This document shows, one piece after another, positions 20,949-29,731 of a stretch of DNA of 64,000 bases (the first letter of the stretch is position 1; every line of letters begins with the position of its first letter). Below the pieces are notes generated by a model, which did no database searches, had not been told where the DNA came from, and saw only the letters and a list, made by a program, of their open reading frames with translations. The DNA lies in the NCBI GenBank assembly GCA_963730325.1, contig CAVSRC010000006.1, forward strand, positions 180,758 to 244,757. The letters run 5' to 3'. The stretch is from CAVSRC01 sp963730325 (GTDB taxonomy: Bacteria; Pseudomonadota; Alphaproteobacteria; Rhizobiales; Kaistiaceae). Made by a program: the position numbers and the translations under genes.

Positions 20949-22061
20949 TCATGCAGAGAAATATCTGGGCAACCGGACCGCGACCGCCCTCAAGGTATCA
21001 ACCCATGTCTCCCCGCCCCAGGTGGTGCGAAGGTAAGATGGAAAATTGCGAGGCGCCGCGGGCCAACGACGGTTGCGGCGATAATGGGCGTACCGGAAGC
21101 ATGCCTGCCATATCAGCCGCGGCATATTGAGACGATTAATCCGCGCTTCAAGCGTTTCCACGGCAGAGGGGGTTGCGCGGCCAAGCTCGCGCAATACCCG
21201 ATCAGGGACCGCCAAGTAAAATACGTCCCTGAGGTAGCTCAGTGCCTGTCGCGCACGCAACACGAAACCTCCCGCTGCAATGAGCGCAAGCAGCCGGTCC
21301 CAGTCGACATTTGCCACGCGTAGCAGCATGGTCGCGTCGGCCACCCAGCGGATCGGCGCGATGGGATCTCGCCGCGGCGTATGCACGATGATCTGGAAGA
21401 ACTGATCCGTATCGCCCAGCGCCAGAACGTTGCAGCCGTTGAGAGGCAGAACCTGCGCTGCCTCCCAGAAGGTCGTATCCGCGTCTTCGGAACACCAGTC
21501 GAGCAGCGCGTGCCAGTGCAGGTCCAGACTGTCACCCGCCTCGCCCACGAAGGACATTGCATGAATGGTGGTCCGATAGGCGGCCGACTTCAGGAGTCGC
21601 GAATATCCTGATCGCCAGCCGTTGCGCTCGAGTACCTCCCCGGCCGCGCCGGCCAACTGCGGTGGCACCATGAGGTCGAGGTCGTTGGTTGGGCGCAGGG
21701 CCCAGTTCCTGTAATAGAGCGGCACCAGCGCCAAGCCCTTCAGGAGCATCACCGGAATCTGCGCCTCGGCAAATGCGTCCAGCACCGCGCGGGTCTGTAG
21801 CATTTTTCTATGGTTGTCGTACCAGATGTACCGGGCGACACCCCGATATCGTTCCAGTTCGGTGGCTGCGACGTCTTGCGCGGAGAGATTTTGATAGGCC
21901 AGCGGCAGGAGGCGCTGCGAGCCGACATCAATATCCTCGACGTCGATCAAGCTTTGCCACGCACGCCAACTGTCGATTGCGGCGACGCCATTGAAAAGAC
22001 AGGCCTTGAGCAGTAGCTCCTGGCGCTCGTCGGGAAGCTGGAGGAAGAGCCTTTTGGTCAT
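20949..22061 (-). CDS. Nucleotidyltransferase-family protein (NTP_transf_5 type)
   Basis: A 370-residue protein. MLLKGLALVPLYYRNWALRP followed by NDLDLMVPP is the nucleotidyltransferase core, with the Asp-x-Asp metal site in NDLDL; DLHWHALLDW further on is also typical. Members of this uncharacterised family recur in polysaccharide and RiPP-like clusters next to PqqD and HprK-like genes, as here (PqqD and kinase at 24.6-26.2 kb). It starts with an ATGA overlap with the GT2 stop (22058-22061), so it shares their transcript. The transferred nucleotide or acceptor is not known. Confidence 0.75.
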   Translation of the reverse strand: MTKRLFLQLPDERQELLLKACLFNGVAAIDSWRAWQSLIDVEDIDVGSQRLLPLAYQNLSAQDVAATELERYRGVARYIWYDNHRKMLQTRAVLDAFAEAQIPVMLLKGLALVPLYYRNWALRPTNDLDLMVPPQLAGAAGEVLERNGWRSGYSRLLKSAAYRTTIHAMSFVGEAGDSLDLHWHALLDWCSEDADTTFWEAAQVLPLNGCNVLALGDTDQFFQIIVHTPRRDPIAPIRWVADATMLLRVANVDWDRLLALIAAGGFVLRARQALSYLRDVFYLAVPDRVLRELGRATPSAVETLEARINRLNMPRLIWQACFRYAHYRRNRRWPAAPRNFPSYLRTTWGGETWVDTLRAVAVRLPRYFSA

Positions 22062-22741
22062 TTCGCCAGTCGCCGCCGGTCGAGCACTTTCTTGAGCGCC
22101 TTCGAATAATCGCTGCGAATGCTTTGACCGCGGCGGCCCACATTGTTCCTATGGAGCCGGCGCATCGCAACCACCTCATCGACGAGGATCTTTTGCACGC
22201 CGGCATCCTCGGCGCGGGCAAACCACTCCGCAAACTCGCCTACTTCAAGCAATTCATCGAAGGATCCGACGCGCGCAAACACGTCGTTGCGAATCAGAAT
22301 GGTGGAACCGCTGTATCCCACCATCGGATCGGGATCGCATTTTAGCCGCGCTGCTTCCTCGTCAGGCAAATCCGGGCTCACGAATTGCGTGATGTAGCCA
22401 AAACACATCGACGGCTTCTTTTCGGCGGTCAACGCTGCCATCTGCGACTCCAATTTCGCGGGCGCCCACAGATCGTCGCAATCGAGAAACGCCAGATGGC
22501 TGGTGCGCACCGCCTCCTGTCCGACGTTTCGGGCACTGGAAAGCCCACGATGATCCTGACGAATGTACCTGACGGTGGCGCCCAGGGAACGCACGACATC
22601 GGGCGTGTCGTCGACCGAACCGTCATCCACAATGATGATCTCATCTGCGGGCAGGGTCTGGCCTAAGACGCTTTGAACACACTCCGTGAGATAGGTAGCG
22701 CCGTTGAAGACCGGTATGACCACGCTGATGTCCAACGTCAT
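22058..22741 (-). CDS. Glycosyltransferase family 2
   Basis: A 227-residue GT-A enzyme: ISVVIPVFNGATYLTECVQS, IIIVDDGSVDDTPDVV, GLSSARNVGQEAVRTSHLAF, and the DCDDLWAP metal-binding motif. It adds a sugar to a growing lipid-linked chain on the cytoplasmic face; donor and acceptor are unknown. It is coupled by 4-base overlaps to the GT4 gene upstream (22738-22741) and the nucleotidyltransferase downstream. Confidence 0.9.
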   Translation of the reverse strand: MTLDISVVIPVFNGATYLTECVQSVLGQTLPADEIIIVDDGSVDDTPDVVRSLGATVRYIRQDHRGLSSARNVGQEAVRTSHLAFLDCDDLWAPAKLESQMAALTAEKKPSMCFGYITQFVSPDLPDEEAARLKCDPDPMVGYSGSTILIRNDVFARVGSFDELLEVGEFAEWFARAEDAGVQKILVDEVVAMRRLHRNNVGRRGQSIRSDYSKALKKVLDRRRLAK

Positions 22742-23865
22742 TCCAGCGTCCCCACGGGCGGTATTCTGCTGTTGCCCACAAGCTCCTTGTAAATCGCTTC
22801 ATAGGCTGCAACAAAACCTGAAAAGGCAAAGTGTTCCTGCGCTCGAACGCGAGCATTCGCCCCCATCAGCAAGGCACGTTTTGGCGTCGACAGCAACTGG
22901 GCGATAGCGTCCGCGAGCGCCGTATCGTCACCCTGCGGCACGAGAAGGCCGGTTTCGCCGTGCACGACAATCTCGTTCAATCCACCGACCGCCGACGCAA
23001 CGACGGGGCGCCCCATCTGGGCGGCTTGCAAGGCGACAAGTCCGAACGGTTCCTGCCAGCGCGACGGCATCAGCACCAACGTGGCCGTATTGATCAGAGC
23101 CGGCACGTCCGCTGGGTCGAGCCAATTGAGAAATCGTATGCGGCCAGGCGCAAGTTCACGAGCCAGGTCTTCCAGCTCAGGCCTCTGCGATCCACCGCCG
23201 GCTATCGCGAGGTCGACCGCAACACCCTTTGCGCCCAACCGGCCCACTGCTCGAATGGCGACATCGATCCCCTTGTCGGGCACAAGCCGTCCGAGACACA
23301 GCAGACGCGGCGGACCGAACCGTAACGGCGCTGGCATCACGTCCGGGATTGGCAGCGCGTTGTGAATAACGGAAAACTTGTTGGCCGAGGCTGTCGCGCC
23401 GAAGGCCTGCCGCTGCGCCTGGGAGACTGTCACGACGCGATCAGCGTCCGCGATCAATCGGTTCTGCAAATCGTCGTTACCTGATTCACGTGGTGGCGAG
23501 TGAAGGGTCAGGAGTCTGGGCAGTGCTGCCAGAGCACCGCTGCGACCGAAGAAAAAGCTGCTGGGCATCGCGTCGTTTAAATGCAGCACGTCGGGACCAA
23601 AACTCGAAACCACATCGTCGATCGCCTTCTTTGCGGTGGCTATCGCCGCTAGATCGCGGCGATGCAGCGCGCGAATGAAGTCGAGCTTCAGGACATCCAG
23701 TCCACCAATCGACACCAGGCCCGGCGCGTCGCCGTCAATGAGCGTGGACACCACGCGCACGTCGTGCCCGCGCCGGACAAGCGCCTTCAGCAAGTACCAG
23801 GACAGCACCTCGACGCCGCCGTGGACACTCGGTAGAAATCCGTCCGCTTGGTAGAGAATACGCAC
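22738..23865 (-). CDS. Glycosyltransferase family 4
   Basis: A 375-residue GT-B retaining enzyme. The N-terminal domain begins MRILYQADGFLPSVHGGVEV. The donor-side motifs are LCLGRLVPDKGIDVAIRAVG and PSRWQEPFGLVALQAAQMGR, with the E-x7-E pair. It is the first gene of the minus-strand operon GT4-GT2-nucleotidyltransferase-epimerase. The promoter is probably in the 60-base gap facing the GT32 gene. Confidence 0.92.
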   Translation of the reverse strand: MRILYQADGFLPSVHGGVEVLSWYLLKALVRRGHDVRVVSTLIDGDAPGLVSIGGLDVLKLDFIRALHRRDLAAIATAKKAIDDVVSSFGPDVLHLNDAMPSSFFFGRSGALAALPRLLTLHSPPRESGNDDLQNRLIADADRVVTVSQAQRQAFGATASANKFSVIHNALPIPDVMPAPLRFGPPRLLCLGRLVPDKGIDVAIRAVGRLGAKGVAVDLAIAGGGSQRPELEDLARELAPGRIRFLNWLDPADVPALINTATLVLMPSRWQEPFGLVALQAAQMGRPVVASAVGGLNEIVVHGETGLLVPQGDDTALADAIAQLLSTPKRALLMGANARVRAQEHFAFSGFVAAYEAIYKELVGNSRIPPVGTLE

Positions 23866-23928
23866 ACCGCTTGCCGCTTGAAGACGGCACCCTCATCGGA
23901 CAGAATCAACGATCCGTTTGGTGGGCCG

Positions 23929-24666
23929 ATGATACCGCGAATCATACACCAGTCGTGGAAGGTCAAGCAGATCCCGGACCGCTGGACGGCGTTCCAGAAG
24001 AGCTGGCGCGACCACCATCCCGACTACGAATACCGGTTTTGGACCGACGAGGACAACCGCGCCCTGGTCGCCGAACACTTCCCCGATCTTCTCTCGCTTT
24101 ATGATGGATACCAGTTGCCGATCAATCGGGCGGATCTGGTCCGCTACCTCGTGGTTTGCCGCTACGGCGGTATCTATGCGGATTTGGACGCCGAGGCTCT
24201 GCGGCCCCTGGACGGACTGCTCGAAGGAAAGAGTCTGATCTTCGGGCTGGAGCCGGAATCGCATTTGTCACGTCCGGCCGTGCAGGCGCGCAGGTTCACA
24301 CGTCTGGTAGGCAACGCCATCTTCGCCTCAGTGCCGCGCCATCCGTTCTGGGAGCACCTCATTCCCATGCTGATCGTGGCGAAGGACGGACCCACCGTTC
24401 TCGACGTCGCTGGTCCCTTCGTCTTGACGCGCGCCTGTGATAGCTACCCCGATCAGGACGCAATTTCGATCGTCCCGGCGAGCCTGCTTCACCCCATCGA
24501 CAATTCCGGGGAACAAGCGAAGGACGAAGTAGCGAGCGGCGCTGGCGAGCCTCCCTACGCCGTTCACCACTGGGCCGGAACCTGGTGGCGCGAGGCGGTG
24601 TTGTCGAACGCAAGACAGCGCATCCTGGCCGCCAGAGGCGCTAAGGAGACAACTTCGGCCTCCTGA
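23929..24666 (+). CDS. GT32-type glycosyltransferase (DXD motif)
   Basis: A 245-residue enzyme with the GT32/capsular sugar transferase pattern: MIPRIIHQSWKVKQIPDRW, NRADLVRYLVVCRYGGIYAD, then LDAE, which gives the DXD metal site. AGPFVLTRACDSY and YAVHHWAGTWW complete the family. It probably adds a hexose to the local polysaccharide. The start at 23929 matches other members; an upstream in-frame start lacks family sequence. The 3' end overlaps the oppositely oriented kinase gene by 26 bases. Confidence 0.85.
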   Translation: MIPRIIHQSWKVKQIPDRWTAFQKSWRDHHPDYEYRFWTDEDNRALVAEHFPDLLSLYDGYQLPINRADLVRYLVVCRYGGIYADLDAEALRPLDGLLEGKSLIFGLEPESHLSRPAVQARRFTRLVGNAIFASVPRHPFWEHLIPMLIVAKDGPTVLDVAGPFVLTRACDSYPDQDAISIVPASLLHPIDNSGEQAKDEVASGAGEPPYAVHHWAGTWWREAVLSNARQRILAARGAKETTSAS

Positions 24667-25705
24667 GAAGCTCGGACACGCGCAAGGGGACTTCAACAAT
24701 CGAGGCGCCGACGCGCAGTCGATAGCAAGGCAGATCGCGGACAAGTTTGGCGACGTTCGTGAACGTGTCCCGGGCCATCCAGCGCGACAACTCAATCGTG
24801 CTGGTGGCTATCGCGCGCTGGGCCGCGGCCGGTGCCAATTGGTCGATCGCACACGGTCCGCTTCCAACAATGCGCGGTAGCACGATGGCGCGAAGCGGCA
24901 TCTGGCGAATGAGCTTCTCGGGGAAGGATTGGTTGAGGAACAAGAGCGCCTTCTCGCCTTCCATGTAGCTCACCGGCGCACCCCTCAGGTGAGGGTGCCT
25001 TGCGAGGTCCGCCGGCGCGACCTTTCCGGTGCAATAGAGGCTGTGAACGATCCAGCCGGGCGATCGCGATACGCAGCAGAAATCGTCGCTGGCGTACATC
25101 AAATCAGAGGCGAGGCAGGCCAGCGCAACGTTCGACTTGCCCTGCCCTGACGCCCCCGCGATCAATACGCCGCCGTCACCATATCCCACGGCGCCCCCGT
25201 GCACCGGCAGCACGCCCTTCCTTCTCAGCCATTCGTGCAGCAGGGGGCGCAACGGGGCCGCGCGTTCCCAGTGGGGGAAGGCGGACGCCGCCTTCGTCCA
25301 ATACACGGCGCGTTGCTCCTGCATATCCAGCATCCGAAACAGGATGGGATCCGTTTGGACGGCTGCGTGAAAGCGTTCGTCGTTAAATCCCTCGACAAAT
25401 CCCTCGCGCCCGTAGTCTTCGGTGGTCCAGGCAGGCGAGAGAGGCGCGACGCCCGTCGTCTCGCTGTCCCAGGCCTGGATGGTGAGATCGGGAGAGGGCA
25501 CATCCGCAATCGTGATGTGCGAGAGAGCGCTGAGTATTGCGCGCGCCAGTTCGCCGGCAGCAGCCTCGACCCGGATCGCGAACCCCGCGATCCCTACGGT
25601 GCGGGCGACGATCGCACCAGGCGACGATGCGACCGCGTCGAAGCGCTCGCGGGCGAGCCGGAAATAGTCGCCCGCCTGCGTATTCGCCCGGCTCGACTTA
25701 ATCAT
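24641..25705 (-). CDS. HprK-like (serine kinase-type) P-loop protein A
   Basis: A 354-residue protein. The C-terminal half resembles the HPr kinase core: FPHWERAAPLRPLLHEWL, HGGAVGYGDGGVLIAGASG with the P-loop GASGQGKS at 184-191, and YASDD at 204-208. The N-terminal 150 residues are unlike HPr kinase and probably bind the partner. HPr itself and PTS genes are absent here, so this is an HprK relative with another substrate. It follows PqqD by 37 bases and the ABC exporter, forming a three-gene unit. A second PqqD-kinase pair sits at 31.2-32.7 kb. Kinase activity is inferred from the fold only. Confidence 0.78.
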   Translation of the reverse strand: MIKSSRANTQAGDYFRLARERFDAVASSPGAIVARTVGIAGFAIRVEAAAGELARAILSALSHITIADVPSPDLTIQAWDSETTGVAPLSPAWTTEDYGREGFVEGFNDERFHAAVQTDPILFRMLDMQEQRAVYWTKAASAFPHWERAAPLRPLLHEWLRRKGVLPVHGGAVGYGDGGVLIAGASGQGKSNVALACLASDLMYASDDFCCVSRSPGWIVHSLYCTGKVAPADLARHPHLRGAPVSYMEGEKALLFLNQSFPEKLIRQMPLRAIVLPRIVGSGPCAIDQLAPAAAQRAIATSTIELSRWMARDTFTNVAKLVRDLPCYRLRVGASIVEVPLRVSELLRRPKLSP

Positions 25706-25742
25706 CGGTTGGCGGATTCAAGTCCACCGACACAGTCGCAGT

Positions 25743-26180
25743 TCACGCAGTCTTCCCGCGAACGACGGGCCAGCCGACCTCATCCACCTCGTGAATAGGA
25801 TCGAGGCGCAACAGCTCTTCCATGTCCGTGTATTTTTGCAGGATGGGTGCCACGAAGGTCTGGCCGGTTTTCGCATCGACCGTTTCAGGCGACGCGGTGC
25901 CGTTTGCGCCGGATGCCACGGGCTCGACCAGATTCTCTGAAGCAAGATGCGTCAGGAACTCCGTCACCGTCCGGATGATTTCGTCTCGGTCGCCCGTGAA
26001 CCGGGTTGTCATGCGATCCAATATCTGGGATTCGGAAGCGCCGTCGGCGACCAGCGCCCAGACGAAATCCGCCGTACCCTGAGCACTGTAGTAACTGCCG
26101 GAATCGAGGTTCACGATGACGCTTTCGTCGCCGAAGCGCTCGTGAACGGTGGATGCTTTGATCTTGAAATCTCTCGCCAT
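25743..26180 (-). CDS. PqqD-family protein A with conserved C-terminal tail
   Basis: A 145-residue protein. Residues 12-88 form a PqqD-like winged-helix domain (RFGDESVIVNLDSGSYYSAQ, then ADFVWALVADGASES), the fold known as the RiPP recognition element. An extra C-terminal region carries KYTDMEELLRLDPIHEVD and GWP at about 116-138, nearly the same as in PqqD B at 32252. The start at 26180 has GAGGGAG just upstream; a longer frame does not. It lies between an ABC exporter and an HprK-like kinase. Proposed role: present a peptide, or its own tail, to the kinase. No PQQ genes are present. Confidence 0.8.
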   Translation of the reverse strand: MARDFKIKASTVHERFGDESVIVNLDSGSYYSAQGTADFVWALVADGASESQILDRMTTRFTGDRDEIIRTVTEFLTHLASENLVEPVASGANGTASPETVDAKTGQTFVAPILQKYTDMEELLRLDPIHEVDEVGWPVVRGKTA

Positions 26181-26268
26181 TTCGCTCCCTCGGGGCTGGC
26201 GGACTTTGGCATCTCGCGAAAATGCTGCCAAGTGGTTTCTTGCCGTGGCGGCCTGGATGGGCGGGGCA

Positions 26269-28041
26269 CTATGCCCGGAATGGAATCGGGTCCTCGCTCA
26301 CGTCCCGCACGACCCCGCCGGCAACCAGGAACCTGCGCGGAAAGACGGCGACGGTTTCGGGTCGATGCGTCGCCATGACAATTGTCAGTTCGGGCATTGC
26401 TTGCATTAGGCGCTCGAAAATTACCCTTTCGGTGTCGAGACCAATCTGCGAAGTCGCCTCGTCGAGAACCAGGAACGACGGCGTCCGGTAAAGCGCCCTT
26501 GCAAGTGCCAGCCTTTGCCGCTCGCCTCCGGACAGCTTGACGCCATCTTCGCCGATCCGCGCGTGCAGGCCACCCGGCATGCTGCGCACGTGCTCGGCGA
26601 AATCGGCGATGTGCAGGCACTCCCACACACGCGCTTCATCGGCGTCGTCTGCCGTCGAACCGAACGCGATGTTTGCGAAGATCGAATTGTCGAGAAGAAT
26701 TACCGTCTGCGGCACGAAGCTCACAGACGAACGCCGAAACCGGGTCAATGGTCGGTCTTCGTGCCCATCGAACAGAATTCGGCCGCGGGACAGAGGCACA
26801 AAGCCAAGCAGAACGTTCAGGAGCGTCGTCTTTCCCTTGCCGCTGGCCCCGACGATAACGACCTTTTCGCCGCGCGCGATCGTCAAATTGACGCCGTGCA
26901 GGACCGGCTTGTCGGAGTTGCCGTAATGGGCCTCCACCTCTTCCAGCGCGACTGACTGGTCAAACGGTGACGTGAGCACAGCGTCGGGACCTGAATCGAG
27001 CTGTTCGATCGCCTGGGAAGCCTCCGCCCACACTGCCTCCAGGTCCGCCCGGTAGAACGCAATCGTGTGTAACAGGCTCACGGAACGATTGGCGGCGGGA
27101 AGCAGCCTCACGCCCGCCGCCGCAAAGATGCTGAGGTCCACCAAGAGACGATGCGTCGAGGCGCCAGAGAGCGTCAGCGCCATGGCGAACGCAACCAATG
27201 CGCCGATCAGTACCGGTTCGATGGTGAAGCGCGGCATCTGTTGCATGAACCGCGCCTGCGACCACGCGTGCGCAAACGGCGCGGAAACGCGGCTGAACAG
27301 ATCGGTGAAGAAGTCCTCCCGGCCCCAGAGCCGGATGGTCTTGATGTCGCGCAAGGCATCATGGGCGGTGCGAAGCGTCTGGTTGAGGCTTTCGCGCTGC
27401 AGTACGCCGGCCTTGCGCGACGAGTTGTCGATGGTCACGCGCGATACCGCAAAAACCAGAAGGATCCAGACGAGCAAGGCCAGTGTGGCGATTGGAGACA
27501 CGACCAGCAGCACGGCAAGAACGCTGCAGACAATGATCGCCTCCACCGCCAATTGCATGAACGGCAGCACTGAAAAGATGAACATATTGCTGATGGCGAC
27601 GTTGAGGTTCTGCTGCAGCGTCATCTTCGAGCGATTGATGAAGCGCAGATACGGCATACGCAGGTAGAGCGCGAAGAGGCGCACGGAGAATTCGTGCTGT
27701 TCGATTCCCAGGCGGTAGATGACGCCGCGCCAAAGCGCGAGCAGCACGCCGTTCTTGACCAGGAAGAAGACGAAGACGTCAATGAGCGCGACAAGCAGCG
27801 ATCCCGATCCCAGGATCGCCAGCAAGGATGGAACCGAGGATACCGCGGTAGAGCGTGCACCGCCCGGAACGAGCAGCATGAGCAACAGATCTCGCAGGAT
27901 CCAGATCGAGGCCAGCTCGAACACAGCGCTTCCGGCGATGAAAACCGCGAACAGAAGGTGGGTTCGATAGTTGAAAAGCCGGAGTAGATCTCGATTTCGT
28001 TTCAAGGGAAGCCCAAAAACTCTCTCACGCTCGCTGCGCAC
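26269..28041 (-). CDS. ABC exporter (fused membrane and ATPase domains)
   Basis: A 590-residue half-transporter. Residues 20-320 hold six membrane helices. The ATPase domain has Walker A GASGKGKTT, the Q-loop in SFVPQTVILL, signature LSGGERQRLALARALYR, Walker B FLVLDEAT and the switch His in MATHRPE. There is no N-terminal C39 peptidase. It begins with GTG and heads the exporter-PqqD-kinase unit, with 88 bases to PqqD. ABC exporters of this shape move lipids, glycans or peptides. Its place beside PqqD suggests a peptide, its place in a glycan island a lipid-linked sugar; the sequence cannot decide. Confidence 0.88.
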   Translation of the reverse strand: MRSERERVFGLPLKRNRDLLRLFNYRTHLLFAVFIAGSAVFELASIWILRDLLLMLLVPGGARSTAVSSVPSLLAILGSGSLLVALIDVFVFFLVKNGVLLALWRGVIYRLGIEQHEFSVRLFALYLRMPYLRFINRSKMTLQQNLNVAISNMFIFSVLPFMQLAVEAIIVCSVLAVLLVVSPIATLALLVWILLVFAVSRVTIDNSSRKAGVLQRESLNQTLRTAHDALRDIKTIRLWGREDFFTDLFSRVSAPFAHAWSQARFMQQMPRFTIEPVLIGALVAFAMALTLSGASTHRLLVDLSIFAAAGVRLLPAANRSVSLLHTIAFYRADLEAVWAEASQAIEQLDSGPDAVLTSPFDQSVALEEVEAHYGNSDKPVLHGVNLTIARGEKVVIVGASGKGKTTLLNVLLGFVPLSRGRILFDGHEDRPLTRFRRSSVSFVPQTVILLDNSIFANIAFGSTADDADEARVWECLHIADFAEHVRSMPGGLHARIGEDGVKLSGGERQRLALARALYRTPSFLVLDEATSQIGLDTERVIFERLMQAMPELTIVMATHRPETVAVFPRRFLVAGGVVRDVSEDPIPFRA

Positions 28042-28069
28042 AGCCTACTTCCGTGACGGTCAGCAGGGC

Positions 28070-28213
28070 TCAACCTCTATCGCTCGTCGTCTGGCCGCTG
28101 GATTTTGCGCCTCGTCCTGAGCCTGAGCAAGCAAGAAAGCCAACGCCCCGGTCAGCCCCGCCGAAGCGCGAATTGAGGCTGCAGATGTCGGGCTTCGAGA
28201 CGTGACCGGTCAT
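28070..28213 (-). CDS. Possible small peptide gene upstream of the ABC exporter
   Basis: A 47-codon frame (MTGHVSKPDICSLNSRFGG, then a Gly/Ser-rich tail) ends 28 bases before the exporter start, on the same strand. It has only a weak GGA before the ATG. Its position in front of exporter-PqqD-kinase fits a precursor peptide, but nothing in the sequence proves that it is translated. It may equally be leader sequence. Confidence 0.2.
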   Translation of the reverse strand: MTGHVSKPDICSLNSRFGGADRGVGFLACSGSGRGAKSSGQTTSDRG

Positions 28214-28315
28214 TCCGGTTATGTGACGTCGTCGCAGAGTGAGGCCAGCTATCGGATGACCAACTCCGGCCGACGGTCATTGGCGCCATCGCCGCGTTTG
28301 GGCTAGGCTTTGTCC

Positions 28316-29698
28316 GTGCACGTGCTTCACCTCATTCCCGCGCTCGGTCCCGGCGGTCCAACTCGAACGCTCGCGGCGTTCTTCCAGCATTCCGCTTCTT
28401 GTCATCCGGAGATGCGGCATTCTATGGTCGTGCTCACGGCGACCGTTCACATGCCGCTCGCTTTCGCAATGCGGAAGCTGGGCGTCGAGATTGCACGCGC
28501 GCCGTCGACCGGGGATCTGTGTCGCCGAATCGCCGAGGCTGATGTCGTCCTGGTGCATTACTGGAACACACCGGCTCTGTGGCAGGCGCTCGCCATGGAG
28601 CTGCCCAGGGCCCGCTACGTGATTTGGTCACACATCTTCGGCGTCCATCTCCCCCAGGTCCTGAATGCCCACGTGCTGGGGCAAGCCGCTGCCGTGGTGC
28701 TGACCTCGCCACCGCCCGCAAGGCTGCGATCCGCACTGGCCGACGCACCGGTCATCCCGGCAATGGTCGATTGGCAGCGGACGCAGGATGTGAAGCCCTT
28801 GGCGCATGCCGGCTTCAATGCCGATTACATCGGAACGACGAACACCGGCAAGATCCATCCGAACTTCGTCGCGATGATGTCGCGGCTTCAGATTCCCGGG
28901 CTCAAGGTACGAATCTTCGGCGGACCTCTCGAACAATTCATGGCGCAGGCCATCAGCGATGACGCTCAACCGGAACGCTTCGAGGTCGGTGGGTTTGTCG
29001 AGGACATCGGTGCAATCCTGAAGACGTCGGATGTCTATGCCTACCCGTTGGCCCCGTGGACCTACGCAAGCTGTGATGTCAGCCTGCAGAAGGCGATGCT
29101 TGCCGGCGTGCCGCCGGTGATCCTGCCCCATGGCGGTATCGTCCGATTTGTCGAGAACGGCAAGAATGGCATCATCGCCGACAGCGAGGACACATTCGTC
29201 GCCGCGATCGAGTTCCTCCATCGCCATCCCGAGCAGCGCCGCCGGATGGCACGCGAGGCACGCTCTTCGGCCGAAGCCATGTTCGATCCTGCCAGGCACA
29301 GCAACTCCTTGTCGGAAGTGCTGTTGCGGGCGCTGTCGAAACCCAAGAGCAGGCTCCTGCCCGATATCGGCGGGGATGTCCCGGCGGTCGTCCTGTTTCT
29401 GATCTCGCAGGACTGGGAGCAAGGTGCCGCTGTTCGAGCGGTGAGCGCGTGGCTTGCCGGTGATACACCTCAGCTGACGGCGTTCGGGGCGGAGCTCCCG
29501 GACGAGGCCTTCAGGCTGGAGGGCGGTGTCCTGCAATGGCGAAACGCGGTATCCGACGATGCGTTGCTGCGGTGCTGGACATCGCTTTGGCTAGCGCGCC
29601 ACGATCGCGGTGACGAGGCGCGGCGGGAGATGGTCCAGGCGCTCGATTTGGGCGCTCCCGCAAATGCCTTCGCAGGCTTGTCAATGGCTGGCGCCTAG
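28316..29698 (+). CDS. Glycosyltransferase (GT4-like) with C-terminal extension
   Basis: A 460-residue protein. VHVLHLIPALGPGGPTRTLA at the N-terminus and SDVYAYPLAPWTYASCDVSL plus LAGVPPVILPHGGIVRFVEN near residue 240-285 are GT-B/GT4 features. The last 110 residues (from about RLLPDIGGDVPAVVLFLISQ) are not part of the usual domain and include an Ala/Arg-rich helical end. The start is GTG at 28316; TTG at 28310 and GTG at 28322 are alternatives. It is divergent from the ABC exporter and convergent with the tandem GT2 gene. Donor sugar unknown. Confidence 0.8.
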   Translation: MHVLHLIPALGPGGPTRTLAAFFQHSASCHPEMRHSMVVLTATVHMPLAFAMRKLGVEIARAPSTGDLCRRIAEADVVLVHYWNTPALWQALAMELPRARYVIWSHIFGVHLPQVLNAHVLGQAAAVVLTSPPPARLRSALADAPVIPAMVDWQRTQDVKPLAHAGFNADYIGTTNTGKIHPNFVAMMSRLQIPGLKVRIFGGPLEQFMAQAISDDAQPERFEVGGFVEDIGAILKTSDVYAYPLAPWTYASCDVSLQKAMLAGVPPVILPHGGIVRFVENGKNGIIADSEDTFVAAIEFLHRHPEQRRRMAREARSSAEAMFDPARHSNSLSEVLLRALSKPKSRLLPDIGGDVPAVVLFLISQDWEQGAAVRAVSAWLAGDTPQLTAFGAELPDEAFRLEGGVLQWRNAVSDDALLRCWTSLWLARHDRGDEARREMVQALDLGAPANAFAGLSMAGA

Positions 29699-29731
29699 GC
29701 GCGGCGTGGAAAGGTCTCGTGCTCGGCTCTG

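Noticed and set aside
24641..28041. A lasso-peptide cluster (PqqD, HprK-like kinase, ABC exporter together)
   Set aside because: The lasso cyclase (asparagine-synthetase-like) and transglutaminase-like protease are absent in the whole window, and no precursor with the expected core is visible.
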